DNA of 42,341 bases from Flavobacteriales bacterium UBA4466. Lineage in GTDB: Bacteria > Bacteroidota > Bacteroidia > Flavobacteriales_D > Sanyastnellaceae. Location: NCBI GenBank assembly GCA_905182895.1, contig CAJJDD010000017.1, forward strand, positions 1 to 42,341, written 5' to 3'. Numbering within the stretch: position 1 is the stretch's first letter; every line of letters begins with the position of its first letter. Both the position numbers and the translations under genes were made by a program. The notes beneath the pieces are model-generated. The model saw only the letters and a list, made by a program, of their open reading frames with translations. It made no database searches and was not told where the DNA came from. Shown one piece after another: positions 29,147 to 40,255 of the stretch.

Positions 29147-30429
29147 GTGAATTCTGAGCACTTTATTTATTTCATAATCGGATTTTTTGTTTGCAACGCA
29201 TTAATTTCATTCTCCTTTTTCCTAGGCCATAAAGGTCTGTACATTTATAATATACACGGGGGGAAAATTCTCACTAGTCTTAGTTTTCTCATTCTAATTG
29301 GCTCTCATGTTCATAAGAATCCGTTCGCTTGTGCTTTAGCATTCCTATTTCTTGGAATCACCCCTTTAACTCAAAACAAAATCTATCACTACTATACATC
29401 CTCTGGAAAGGAAGTCAACAATACAATAAAGTATTTAGTTTTGTCTTTAAGCGGCCTGGCCATTACAGTACTCTTACTCCATGAGAGCATAAACTTTACA
29501 TTTCTGAGCCATTCCATGGGTTTGATTCTTATAACCTATCTCTTATTTGAACTAAAGATCAAACGAGACTCTATCAAACGGACCAGTAAAAAAGGACTAA
29601 TCATAGCTGCTATACTATCAGAGATATTTCTTTATCTTACTCTAATCAGTGTGAATTACTCCTCGTGGATCAAACCAGTCGCAATTATTATCTGCCTCTT
29701 AAGCTTTCTACATATATTTTTTATAACATTCTACTGGTACCGAGAGTATTACTGCACCTAGAACAACAAGAGATCAAAAGAATAAATAGACTAGAGCTTA
29801 AACAGAACAACTTAAAACAATTAAAAAACAACAATCACTTAGAAAATGAAGTCGCATCAGCTGTTTTTTACTCAGAACTAGTTTCATTGGATTTAAATTT
29901 CTTATCTGAAATTAGTACTGTTATTATCAACGATCTGGACAAAAACAAGGACCGCAGTAGTATCATCCTTACTAAGCTAGCCAAACATTTAAGAAACCAC
30001 GTCTATTTCCAAAACAGACCTTCTGGTTCGTTGTTTAATGAAGTAAAAGCATTGAAGGATTTCATGAACTTGTGCAACATTCTTGATGAAAAAACTCATA
30101 TCTCACTCGAGCTAAAAAATGGGAATAAATTTACTGAAGATATTAGGGTAAGAACCCACATACTTTTACCCTGTGTGAAATCTGTTTTTAAAGCTTCATT
30201 TTCTCGTGAGTTTAAGGTTACAAATAGAGTTCTGATAGATTACACCTCGGATGATGTTATACTTAAAATAGACGTAGATTCTGAAAAAAAAGTTCTGAAT
30301 AAAAATGAGTTAGGCTTAGAATATATCCAATCAAGACTTCTGGACCAGAAAGAAGATTTCGGTGAAATATTAGATGTTTCTGAAAATCGGCTTCACTTAA
30401 AACTATCAAGAATCAAACACTCAAACTGA
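29147..30429 (+). CDS. LytS-like sensor, degenerate histidine kinase (frameshifted)
   Basis: About 427 residues from a GTG at 29147. The N-terminal half has about six or seven membrane helices. The frame breaks near 29740, and the other frame continues 'LLHLEQQEIKRINRLELK', a coiled linker. The output part matches the LytS/YpdA kinase layout: it aligns without gaps over 76 residues to the next gene's product, but where that one has 'NPHFLFN' this one has 'LDLNFLSE', so the phospho-accepting His is Asn. The N-box ('IIENSIIHG' in the partner) reads 'CVKSVFKAS', and the DNGxG loop is absent. It is therefore probably an inactive pseudokinase. Stop and next start overlap (TGATG). Confidence 0.78.
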
Positions 30430-31754
30430 TGGATAAGGTGTTACTATTTTTCTACGGTTTCATGTCTGCGGGAATTATCTACAATTGGGTTTCTGGAATA
30501 CTACTAAAAATAAAAAGCCCAATTTTTCTCTCAGGGGTCTTGTTACATTCACTGTTTTTGGTGCTGGTTGTTGGACAACATTTCCCTATAGCTATCTTAC
30601 TTTTCTCAGCATTATTACACCCAATTTTCGGTGTTTTCTTTTCTGCCCAAAGACATAATTTAGACTCTCTGTTTTTTAGCAGCAGAAAGACCAGTTTAAT
30701 AGCGTTAGGAATAGTTATAACTGGCTTTATACTCTGGTTTTTGGACAATGAAGAACTTATTCTTTTAGGATCTCCAGTTGTCTACCTTTTCTACTTAGGG
30801 AACTTATTTAATTACGCTATAAAATCATGGAGGAGTCTTACAGGTTTACATAAAGGAATTTGGATTAGCCTGCTGTCGCTTCATACAGGGTTATCTTTTA
30901 TCACTTTTTCTATATTAATCACTAAGGAGGCTATCTCATCATTTTTTCTTTTAACTGTGGGTATTAACAGTTTAATTTCTTTAGTGATCGTATACACTTA
31001 TTTAAAAACGTATTATAATTCTTTAGCAAATGAAGAACAAGAAAGCGAACTTCTTTGTTATCAAAAATCTGTCTGCTATAAATCTCATCACTTAAAATTG
31101 TAACGATGAGGATTCTTCTTAAAGAATAAGGCTTTAAATAACCAAACAAATCCTCACTTTTTATTTAATTCTATAAATTCTATAAATTCTCTTATTCTTA
31201 AATCTGAGATTAGAAAAGCCAAGACCTATCTATCTAATCTTACTGAATTTTTAGGTCTTACTTTCTCTGAAAAGAACTCTTCGTTTTACACGCTGCAAGA
31301 AGAATTAAACCTGATAGAACTGTACCTAAGATTAGAAAATTTAAGGCGAGATAATATCATACTGCTGAACTTAGACGAAACCCACTCTGTAAATTCATCT
31401 GAATTATATGTTCCTCATCTATTTTTTCAATCTATTATAGAAAATTCTATTATCCATGGATTAAGCGACTCTAAAGGTGGCGTAATCACTATTAAATTAG
31501 AGACGGTCAAAGAAATGGTGCACATTTCTATTACAGACAATGGAAATGGCCGAAAAACAGAAAAAGGATCAAAAAGTAAAAACAGCCACAAATCAGCTGG
31601 ATTAGAAATATTAAAAAACAGATTAACCTATTTAGAAGAACATTACAGGAAGACGTGTTCGTTTGAGATTAAAGTAATCGGAGATAATTTAGGTACTGAA
31701 GTTTCTTTGACATTCCCCGTAATTAGTACTCCACCAAAGTTCAAAATGTTATAA
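30429..31754 (+). CDS. LytS/YpdA-type sensor histidine kinase (frameshifted)
   Basis: About 441 residues. Seven or so membrane helices occupy residues 1-200. The frame breaks between about 31060 and 31140, followed in another frame by the H-box 'NPHFLFNSINSINSLIL' (phospho-accepting His), 'LQEELNLIELYLRLENLR', the N-box 'FFQSIIENSIIHGLSD', the G1 loop 'SITDNGNGR' and the G2 loop 'SAGLEILKNRL'. All ATP-binding elements are present, so it should be active. Kinases of this group normally phosphorylate LytTR response regulators, but no such gene is next to it. The 3' end overlaps that of tsaD by 6 bases, tail to tail. Confidence 0.82.
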
Positions 31755-32770
31755 TATAAACGGCAGTCTCGGGTTAGGTTTATCAGTGAGTGTTCCAAAC
31801 TCACCATTAAGATACTTAAAGTATGCCGAAGCTCCTATCATAGCAGCATTATCGGTGCAGTACTGAAAATCCGGAACATGTGAAGCCCATCCTTTTTCGA
31901 GTGCTAAAGAAGTGAAATTTTCTCTCAAGTAAGAGTTTGCAGAAACTCCTCCCGCCAGGGCTACTTCCGTTATTCCAGTCTTTTCACAAGCCATCTCTAG
32001 CTCGCTTAATAAAATAGTTACTATGGTGTGCTGAACAGAGGCACATATATCATTAATGTTCTCTGAAATGAAATTAGGGTTTTGTTTCATCTCTCTCTGA
32101 AGAAACTGAAGAACATTTGTCTTTAAGCCACTAAATGAAAAATGCAATGGCTTCACTTTAGGCCTAGTAAAAGAAAATTTTAGAGGGTCTCCTGTTTTAG
32201 CCAATTTATCTATTAGCGGGCCGCCTGGATAATCTAACCTAATAATTTTGCCGTTTTATCAAATGCCTCCCCTGCCGCGTCATCAATAGTTTGTCCTAAT
32301 ATTTCAAATTCATTTGGGGCATTAACTCTTACTAATTGGGTATGCCCACCGCTAATAGTCAAACAAATAAAAGGAAATTTAGGCTTTGTCTCTTGATTTA
32401 AAAAGTGGGCCATTATATGTCCATGCATGTGATTTACAGCCAAAATCTTTAGGTTGGCCCCTAATGACAAACCCTTTATAAAGTTTCCTCCTACTAATAA
32501 CGAACCCAACAACCCAGGACCTTGGGTAAATGCCAGAGCATCTAAATCTTCGAGTTTTATATTAGCATCGGTTAAAGCAGTGATCACTGTAGGAACTATA
32601 TTGGCCATGTGCTTTCGGCTGGCTAGTTCTGGAACCACTCCACCAAATTTTTCGTGAATTTGTTGAGAACACACCACATTTGAAAGAACTTCTAATCCTC
32701 TTAAAACAGCGGCGCTTGTATCATCACAAGAAGATTCTATACTTAAAATTACTGGTTGTTTTTCTCTCAT
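31749..32770 (-). CDS. tsaD: tRNA threonylcarbamoyladenosine synthase subunit TsaD (frameshifted)
   Basis: Transfers threonylcarbamoyl to A37 of ANN-decoding tRNAs. I start at 32770 (MREKQPVILSIESSCDDTS), the standard family start. The metal site is 'AVNHMHGHIMAH' (H-x-x-x-H), and the ATP-site motif 'LTISGGHTQL' and 'GQTIDDAAGEAFDK' follow. The frame breaks near 32225. The second part shows 'FSFSGLKTNVL', 'VALAGGVSANSYLRE' and the final metal ligand 'YCTDNAAMIG'. The total of about 340 residues is normal. It is divergent from tamB with a 75-base gap, an arrangement common in Bacteroidota. Confidence 0.94.
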
Positions 32771-32845
32771 TTCACAGACGGATTTCTTCCTCACCCTATC
32801 ACAAAATTAGGTTAATTTGCATGAATATTGCTAAGCAATAGAGGA

Positions 32846-35800
32846 ATGAGAAAAGCTCGGAAAATACTGTTATGGACACTGCTCGCATTATTGCTGTTCG
32901 CTAGTGTTTTATTCATAGCGTTGCAATTTTCAAGTGTACAAACATTCATAGGGCAGCAGACTGGTAAATATCTAAGCAAACAGCTTGGAACAGAAATATC
33001 TATAAAGTCCTTAAAAATAGATTTATGGGATTCCATTCTGCTGGAAGACGTTTTAATTAGAGATTCTAAAAAAGATACTTTAGCTTATATACAAGGACTT
33101 AACACCGGCTCTTTCTTACTTAAACTTGAGGAAAAAAGTATCTTTCTCAATGAAATCACCCTAGAAGCACCTCTTTTCAAGATGGCCATCTATGAGGGCG
33201 AATCTGCTAATAACCTTCAGTTTCTTTTAGACTCTCTTTCATCCGACTCGGAGTCTGAGGGGAAATGGAAAATAGAAGTTACTGACTTAGCTATTATAAA
33301 AGGAAGATTTGAATATCAGGATTTTAATTATGCAGACAGTTTAACGGAGACCTTAAACTCCAGGAGAATAAGAATAAAGGAGCTAAATGCAGACTTGTCT
33401 GAATTCCAAATTATAGGAGATAGCATATTGTTTAAGAGCAACTCTCTTTCTGCTGCAGAATCTAGTGAGCTGGCCCTATACAAACTAAACTCTAATGTGA
33501 CTATAGCCCCTTCTGGAATATCCTTAATGGATGCTTCCTTTTCTCTAAACCATTCTGACATCTCAGGAAACATCCAATTAAAAACTGATTCCTTTGGCGC
33601 TTATTCGCAGTATGTCTCTACGGTTAATCATGATATTACTTTTCATAATTCCACACTGAACTTAGCCGATTTAAACAAGTTTAGCGTTAACTCAAAATTT
33701 TCTGACCTAGAAATAAAAATGGAAGGAAGATTAAGAGGGAAAATAGATAAGCTAAAAGGAAAAAGAATTTCTCTTCAACTAGCCAATAACACAAATTTCA
33801 TCGGTGATATTTCGTTGAACGGGCTTCCTGAATTATCCCAGACCTTTATAGATTTAGACGTAGAACAACTTAACTCTTCCAGAGCAGACATTCAAACTCT
33901 AATTCTTCCGGCATTAGGAGTAACCAACGTAAATCTTCCTCTAAATTTAAACAAACTCGGAAACTTTAATTTTTCAGGAGACTTCACAGGGTTTACAAAC
34001 GATTTCGTAGCATATGGTGAACTCTCTACTCCTATAGGAAAACTAATAACAGATTTAAAATTCAAAGAGATTCCAGGAGATGAACGTTACTCTTATTCTG
34101 GAGAATTGATTACTCTAAATTTTGACCTAGCCAAGCTTTATAGTACTAAAAATTTAGGTGTTATTTCTAGTGCTATCTCGGTAAAAGGAAAAGGAATAAC
34201 CAGAGAATTAGCAGAAATAGACTTAGAAGGAAAGGTTAGCTCTATTTCTTTAGGAAAGACAAGCTTTTCTAACATTAGTGCTAGAGGAAATTTAAAAAAC
34301 AACTTCTTTTCTGGAAACCTAGTGAGCAAAGATGAAAACGCAGACTTAGAGTTTTCTGGAGTTGTAGACTTCAGAGAGTCCATCCCATGGTACTCCTTCA
34401 GCTCTAAAATAAAGCACCTTAACCTAAATCATTACGTTGATGGTTTAGATCAGATAAGCGCCTTAAAAACCAATCTCAGCATTGAAGGTTCAGGCTCTAA
34501 CCCAGATAATATTACTGGGGAAATTTGTTTTGAAAACACCGAATTTTCATCAGGAGAAATTCCAGTTAAAATTAACTCCATATTTATACACTCCTCACTA
34601 AGCCCAGAGAGAGATATAATCTTAGAGTCCGACATAATTAAAGGGGAACTAAAAGGAAAATACACCTACGATCAAATCGTGAACTCCGCTGCCAGAATAG
34701 CAGAAAACTTTACTCCTACCGTTAAATCTGACTCTCTCATTCCCGCTGGTGACTTTAGCTTAACCTTAAATGTAATAGACTTTCAAAAACTCAGGAATTA
34801 TCTAGGAAAGGAAATTTATGTTTCTAAAGGAAGTAACCTTTACTATTCTGAAAATGGTCAAAACAGCCACCTTTTAATAGAAACAGATACAGTTTCATAT
34901 CATGGGGTAAGTCTCGATTATCTAAATCTCGGGTACCACCAGCTAACTGAAGAAATCTCGATCAACATAAACTCTTCGGAATTGAACATTAACAATCAGT
35001 TTAAAATCATTCAGCCTAAATTCACCTCTGAGGGAACTAAACATGGATTAAAATCTAATTTCTCATGGAATAATGGAGGAGAAAACAGCTCTGGAGATGT
35101 CGATTTTTCCTATTCTTTAGACTCGACTAATTACACCTTAGAGTTTGGCACTGGAAATCTATTTGCAGGTCCAGCCAATTGGAACATTCGACCTAACGGG
35201 AAGTTTATTTCAGATGGATCTGAATTTTCATTTGAAAACTTAATACTCCAAAACGAAGACCAACAAGTATTTGTAAATGGTAGTTTAAATGATGGAAATA
35301 AAACAGACCTCATCCTAGAAAATCTAGATCTCTCCTCCGTCAATTACTTCACCCCTTCTGGCAGCGCTCAAGTAAATGGAATTCTACACGGAAGCCTGAT
35401 ATTCTCCGATTTACTAGGCTCGAGTGAGGCTAGCAGCAGCTTTACTTTGAACGACTTCAAACTTGATGAAGATACGATCGAAGTGACGTATGTACGACAG
35501 GTAAATGGAATTCTGATCAAAAAGTTATAGAGTTATCTGGAGAACTAACGAATAATGAAAACAAACCATTTTCTTTTTCAGGAACCTATTCTCCGTCAGA
35601 AGAAGAAAACCCTCTAGACTTTAAAGTAACAGCTAAAGAGTTCGAGTTAAATTTTCTCTCCTCTATTGTTAAAAGTGCTGTAAGTGAATTTGGAGGGTCT
35701 TTATCTGGAGAAATCGATGTCAAAGGAACCCTTTCTAAACCAGTACTACATGGCGATTTATCTTTCAATGACGCAGAAGTGAAAATAGACTTCTTAAATA

Positions 35801-37233
35801 CATCCTATACCTTAAGAGATGCTGTAGAGATTACTTCTGATATGTTTCTCTTGGAGAATATCGAAATTGTAGATCCTGAGGGAAACGTGGGCCACGTTAT
35901 AGGTTCAGTTGTACATGAAAATTTCAGAGAGTGGAGTTATGACCTTTTCATCGACATAGAGAAAACACCTTTCCTTTGCTTGAAATACTACTGAAGATCA
36001 AAATGAACTCTTTTATGGAAAAGCCTATGGTTCAGGGTTTATTAGCATATTCGGATATGATGACTTTCTAGAAATCAACGCCAATGCTTCTGCTGAAGAA
36101 GGAACGATCATAAATATGCCCTTAGGAAATAGTGAGGAAGTAACTTTCGAGGATTTCGTCTCTTTTGTTATTCCTGAAGAAAAAATTAAAAACAACGGTC
36201 TAGCTCAGTTGCAGTCGGACTTTAACCTATCTATAGATTTAGAAATAGATTCACAAAAGAGGCTGTTTTTAAAATGATCTTTGATCAAGTGACGGGCGAT
36301 GTTTTGGAAGGCAGTGGAAAAGGACACCTTTCCATGATAGTGAATGATGATGAGGATTTCCAAATGTATGGCACTATAGAAATAGTAGACGGTGAGTATC
36401 TATTTACACTTCAAAACATTATCAATAAAGCATTTGAAATAGAGCCTGGCGGCACCATTAGCTGGTATGGAGACCCTTTTCTAGCAGATATTAACCTAGA
36501 GACTGTCTACAGGCTTTCAGCACCTTTATATGATATAATAGGCTCGTCTGATGACAATGAATCTTATAAAAAAAGGGTTCCGATTAACCTGGTCATGAAT
36601 CTAGAAGGGAAACTTCTGAACCCAGGAATAGCATTCGATATAGAATTACCCGCCTCAGATGAAATAACCAAAAGCAGAGTGAACAGCGCTATAGCAACTG
36701 AGCAAGAAAAAAACCGTCAAGCTTTTAGCCTTCTGGTTTTAAAGAAATTTCTACCTTCTACTAGTTTTAACGGTCTTGGCCATAGCCAGCTTGGAATAGC
36801 TGAAAACAGCACTGAGTTCCTCTCAAGTCAGTTAAACAACTGGCTTTCTCAAATAACTGATGATGTAGACATTGGGCTAAGTTATAGACCTGGAGATGAA
36901 ATAAGTAGTCAAGAGATCGCTCTAGCGCTAAGCACACAGCTATTTAGTGATAAATTGTATATAAGTGGTAATCTTGGTGTCACTCGTGGAAATGAAAGAA
37001 ATCATAATCCCAATACGCTTATTGGTGACGTACGCTTAGAGTATCTCTTAGGAAAAGATGGTAAGATTAGACTACTGGTCTATAATGACACGAATAACTT
37101 TGACATAAACACCACTAGCTATGAGACTTCTTCTACCCAAGGAGCGGGAATACTTTATAAAGAAGAGTTCGAGTCATGGGATGAGTTTGTCGAAAATTTT
37201 AAAAAACTCCTGACCTCTAAGAAGAAATTGTAG
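32846..37233 (+). CDS. tamB: Translocation/assembly module TamB (frameshifted)
   Basis: A very large AsmA-like protein (about 1,460 residues) that forms a lipid-conducting beta-groove between inner and outer membrane and helps outer-membrane assembly. It starts at 32846 with a membrane anchor 'ILLWTLLALLLFASVLFIAL'. Long repetitive beta-strand sequence follows ('TEISIKSLKIDLWDSILLED' is the classic first repeat). The frame breaks near 35505, near 35985 and near 36260. The C-terminal TamB domain (DUF490) begins about 36274: 'VTGDVLEGSGKGHLSM', 'FQMYGTIEIVDGEYLFTLQN', 'LETVYRLSAPLYDI' and the last strands 'DGKIRLLVYND'. The intervening frames read smoothly as TamB, so these are sequence errors. 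Confidence 0.9.
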
Positions 37234-37632
37234 TCTATCAGCGTTGCAACGCCAGGTTATAACGACTAGAAAATAGTACACTCACTTACATTTTACACCT
37301 TCTCTTTCTAAGTATTGACTGCACTTACATACGCCAGGAGCAGAAAAACCTTTCACCTATAACAAAACATATCTTTCAATCGCATGAGAGTAAGGCAAAC
37401 CACATAAAAGGAGGAGTAATTCTCAACGAAAACATTCCGTTTTAAAAAGCCCTGGAACTTCAAGCCAGACGCTAATAAGCTTTTTTTGTCTCATTTAACA
37501 TCATTAAAAGCCTCTTGGATAGCTCAAAAAGACAGCTCATTTAAAATTCGATACAGTTCTAATGAATAAAGTTTAAAGCCAAAAAAAACGCCCTCCTAAG
37601 AGGGCGTTTTAAAATTAGTTTTAAATCTAAGC
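37234..37632. other. Gap of 399 bases between tamB and the SprB-repeat gene
   Basis: It holds a 12-base palindrome GCGTTGCAACGC (37241-37252), 7 bases after the tamB stop, and the terminator at 37581. I see no open frame with protein-like sequence in it. Confidence 0.5.
37581..37610 (-). terminator. Rho-independent terminator of the SprB-repeat gene
   Basis: Perfect stem ACGCCCTC/GAGGGCGT with loop CTAA, preceded on the plus strand by eight A (so T8 on the minus strand) and followed by TTTT. It lies 22 bases beyond the minus-strand stop at 37633. It could also end tamB transcription from the other side. Confidence 0.85.
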
Positions 37633-39933
37633 TTACTGCTTGATTATTCTATGAGAGATATTCTCATTTCCTACAGTTACATTAAGGAAATAAACCTCCG
37701 CTAGCTTGACCCATTAAATTAATCTCTTTATTCCAAATTCCGCTAACCGTACCGAAATCAGTAGACTGAACTTCAGCACCTATTGAGTTTAGAACTTTAG
37801 CGCTTACTGCCTGTCCAGCTAATCCTTCTATAGTAAGATTCACTATTCCATTGGTAGGATTAGGGAACATATTAATTTGAATATTATTTGCTAATTCATA
37901 AAGACCTATAGTCATTAGGAAATCTTCTGAAGACTCACAACCGTTTTCATCAGTGATCGTTAAATTAATAACATCTCCCATCTCTGTTTCACAGAGGCCA
38001 TCTATAGTATTTCCTACTACCTGAGTCCCGTCTGCTAATTCCCAAATGATAGTAAGACTTCCTGTGCCTCCACCTTCATTGATTACTTCAAACATTCCAT
38101 CACATGCACCAGCTTCACTAACTCCAGCATTTTCTGCGTTAGGAGTAACGTCATACTGAATAGCATTAGGAGCATCTACTGTGAACGTATCACTTCCAGT
38201 ACATCCATCACTTTCTGCACAGACCACATAGTCTCCTTCTGCAAGCGCATCGAAAATTCCGTCAGTAAATTCAAAATTCTCGCATCCTCCTATACTATAA
38301 GAGAAGTTTCCGTTTCCACCAAATCCTGAAACAACAATTCCTCCATCTTCACTTCCGAAACAACTTACATCAGTAACAGAGTTCGCGTTAACACCTACCT
38401 GAGCAGGTCCAGTAATTTCAGTTAATAGGCCTGAAACGGTACATCCATTTGCATCTGTAGCTATTACGGTATAATCCATTCCTGGTAAAAGACCACAAAG
38501 GATATTCTCTTCTTGTGGCTCTATCCATCCCTCTACCTCATAAGTGAAAGAAGGCTGCCCACCAGTAGCTAGAGCGATACCACACGCATCAGCCACATCT
38601 CCACATGAAGCAGCAGAGAATGCATCTAATTCAATTGACATTTGTAACGGATCATTGAGAGCTATAGCTCCTGAATTCACTACACAACCGTTAGTCATCC
38701 TGCACAAACATTCGATACGTGATTACTATCTGTAAGGTAGAATCAGTAGGTAACATAATCCTGAAGACTCATCAGAGTTATCAGCTGTAGCTAGTGAAGC
38801 AGTATAAGGAGCAACTCCTCCTGCTATTCTCAACACATACCTGACCATCACTAAACCCAAAACAAGAAGGGTTATTAGAATCAACTCCATTTTCTGTAAT
38901 TACTATTTCAATTCCTTCTTCAATAGTGTATGGAGCAGAGGCAATACATCCCTCTGCATCTCTTACCTCATAAAGATAGTCTCCCGCTGGCAAGACCATC
39001 CTAAACAGAGAAGAAACTACAAATGACCCGTCATTCGTAGAATGTAGAATAGAACCCTGAGCTCCAGTAATAGAACTAACGTCTACACTTCCATCAAGTG
39101 TTCCGAAACAACTAGCATCAGTAATAATTAAGATCAGCAGCATGTCAATTGCCACTGCTAAGGGTACTCACATCGCATCATCATCGACTGTCGCAGTTTG
39201 CATCATAATTATCAGCAGCTGGATCCGTACATCCAAGCCCTCCTTCTGCGGTCGTGGCGAAAGCATAATAAAAATCCTCTTCAACATTGAGTATTAGACT
39301 CACCGTTGGTAAATACTTGTACATTTCCAGCGAAAGATAAATTCATGTTAATGGCGTCAGCATTATTTACTGTAAACTGACCTAAAGACACCCTTAAGTC
39401 ATCTCCAGCTACTCCAGTTTTCTGAGCCGGGAAGGACATAATAAGCTAATCCTGTAAAGTCGTCAGAATAAATACCATCACCTGCTTCGAAGTTAGTTAA
39501 CCAAGGATTTCCAGGACCACCTAAAGCAGTCGGAGCAGTGTAAGTAGGATTATCCGCATCCACATGATATCCAATAGTTAGATATGAGTCATACGCTACT
39601 AATGGCGCAACACCAATAATTGCTGCATTCATTGGGCCTACAGCAGCACCACCTGCATTTGCTGAAAAAAATTGCTCATCTTGGTCAGTTAACTGTATAG
39701 ATAAAGGATCATCTATATTTCCTGACACATTTACTACAACGTCATCTGCGTTTGTAAGATTTGCATAAAGACGGTAAGTAATATACCCATCTAAATTAAC
39801 AGTACCTAACTGCGACATCTTCGTATACGGTACCGTCATGTACATAATGCTCTTCAAACTCCACACTAATTAATTGTGCGTTGGCTATACCTGCAATAAA
39901 TAGCACGAAAGCCGATAGTAAAATTCTTTTCAT
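37633..39933 (-). CDS. Secreted SprB-repeat protein with T9SS sorting domain (heavily frameshifted)
   Basis: About 766 codons. The signal peptide is MKRILLSAFVLFIAGIANAQ. The first domain (about residues 25-200) reads 'GYITYRLYANLTNADDVVVN' and 'GIYSDDFTGLAYY'; then a calcium-loop-like 'GCTDPAADNYDANC' motif appears. Next are SprB-type repeats, for example 'DASCFGTLDGSVDVSSITGA' and 'VSCFGSEDGGIVVSGFGGNG', each followed by 'GDYxxxVxDxxGC'-like strands. The C-terminus has 'INMFPNPTNGIVNLTIEGL' and, after a break near 37690, 'VYFLNVTVGNENISHRIIKQ', a type A T9SS sorting domain. I count at least five breaks (near 39825, 39410, 39290, 39150, 38750 and 37690). It is probably a surface protein exported by the T9SS. 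Confidence 0.85.
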
Positions 39934-39958
39934 TTTTAATATTTAGTCGATTTTAAGT

Positions 39959-39966
39959 CAAATATA
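39959..39966 (-). promoter_or_regulatory. Candidate -7 element of the SprB-repeat gene
   Basis: On the minus strand this reads TATATTTG (TAnnTTTG), 25 bases before the ATG at 39933. Confidence 0.5.
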
Positions 39967-40079
39967 CACCCTTAGCAGTTCTGCACTATATATTTAATTC
40001 AATTTTATTCCCACTAATTTCAAATCAGTTGGAAGCTTAACAAACGATTGAAATTCTACTTGTTTCAACTTTTCGAATT

Positions 40080-40098
40080 GATAGACTTTTAGTCTATC
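40080..40098. terminator. Hairpin in the gap between the two surface-protein genes
   Basis: GATAGACTTTTAGTCTATC is a perfect 7-base stem with a 5-base loop, with imperfectly paired GAATT flanks. It lies beyond the end of the collar-protein gene. It has no strong T run, so termination is only a guess. Confidence 0.3.
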
Positions 40099-40255
40099 GG
40101 AATTCTGATAATAATAGCTCTAATTATTTAAAGGAATTAAAGTTTTGGCAGGTTGACTAAAATTAAAGCCTAACCCTGTAAGAACAGGGAAATAATTTGA
40201 GGATTGATAACCACCAGTTGTTTTATTCCAAAAACTTAAATTAGTAAACGAAGAA

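Noticed and set aside
31160-31195. Short direct repeats (ATTCTATAA)
   Set aside because: They encode the Asn-Ser-Ile run of a normal kinase H-box helix and need no other explanation.
40120-40255. Extension of the collar protein to a stop at 40120
   Set aside because: That frame crosses the Gly-rich end with GC-ending codons unlike the gene, while the frame ending at 40256 keeps the expected AT-ending codons.
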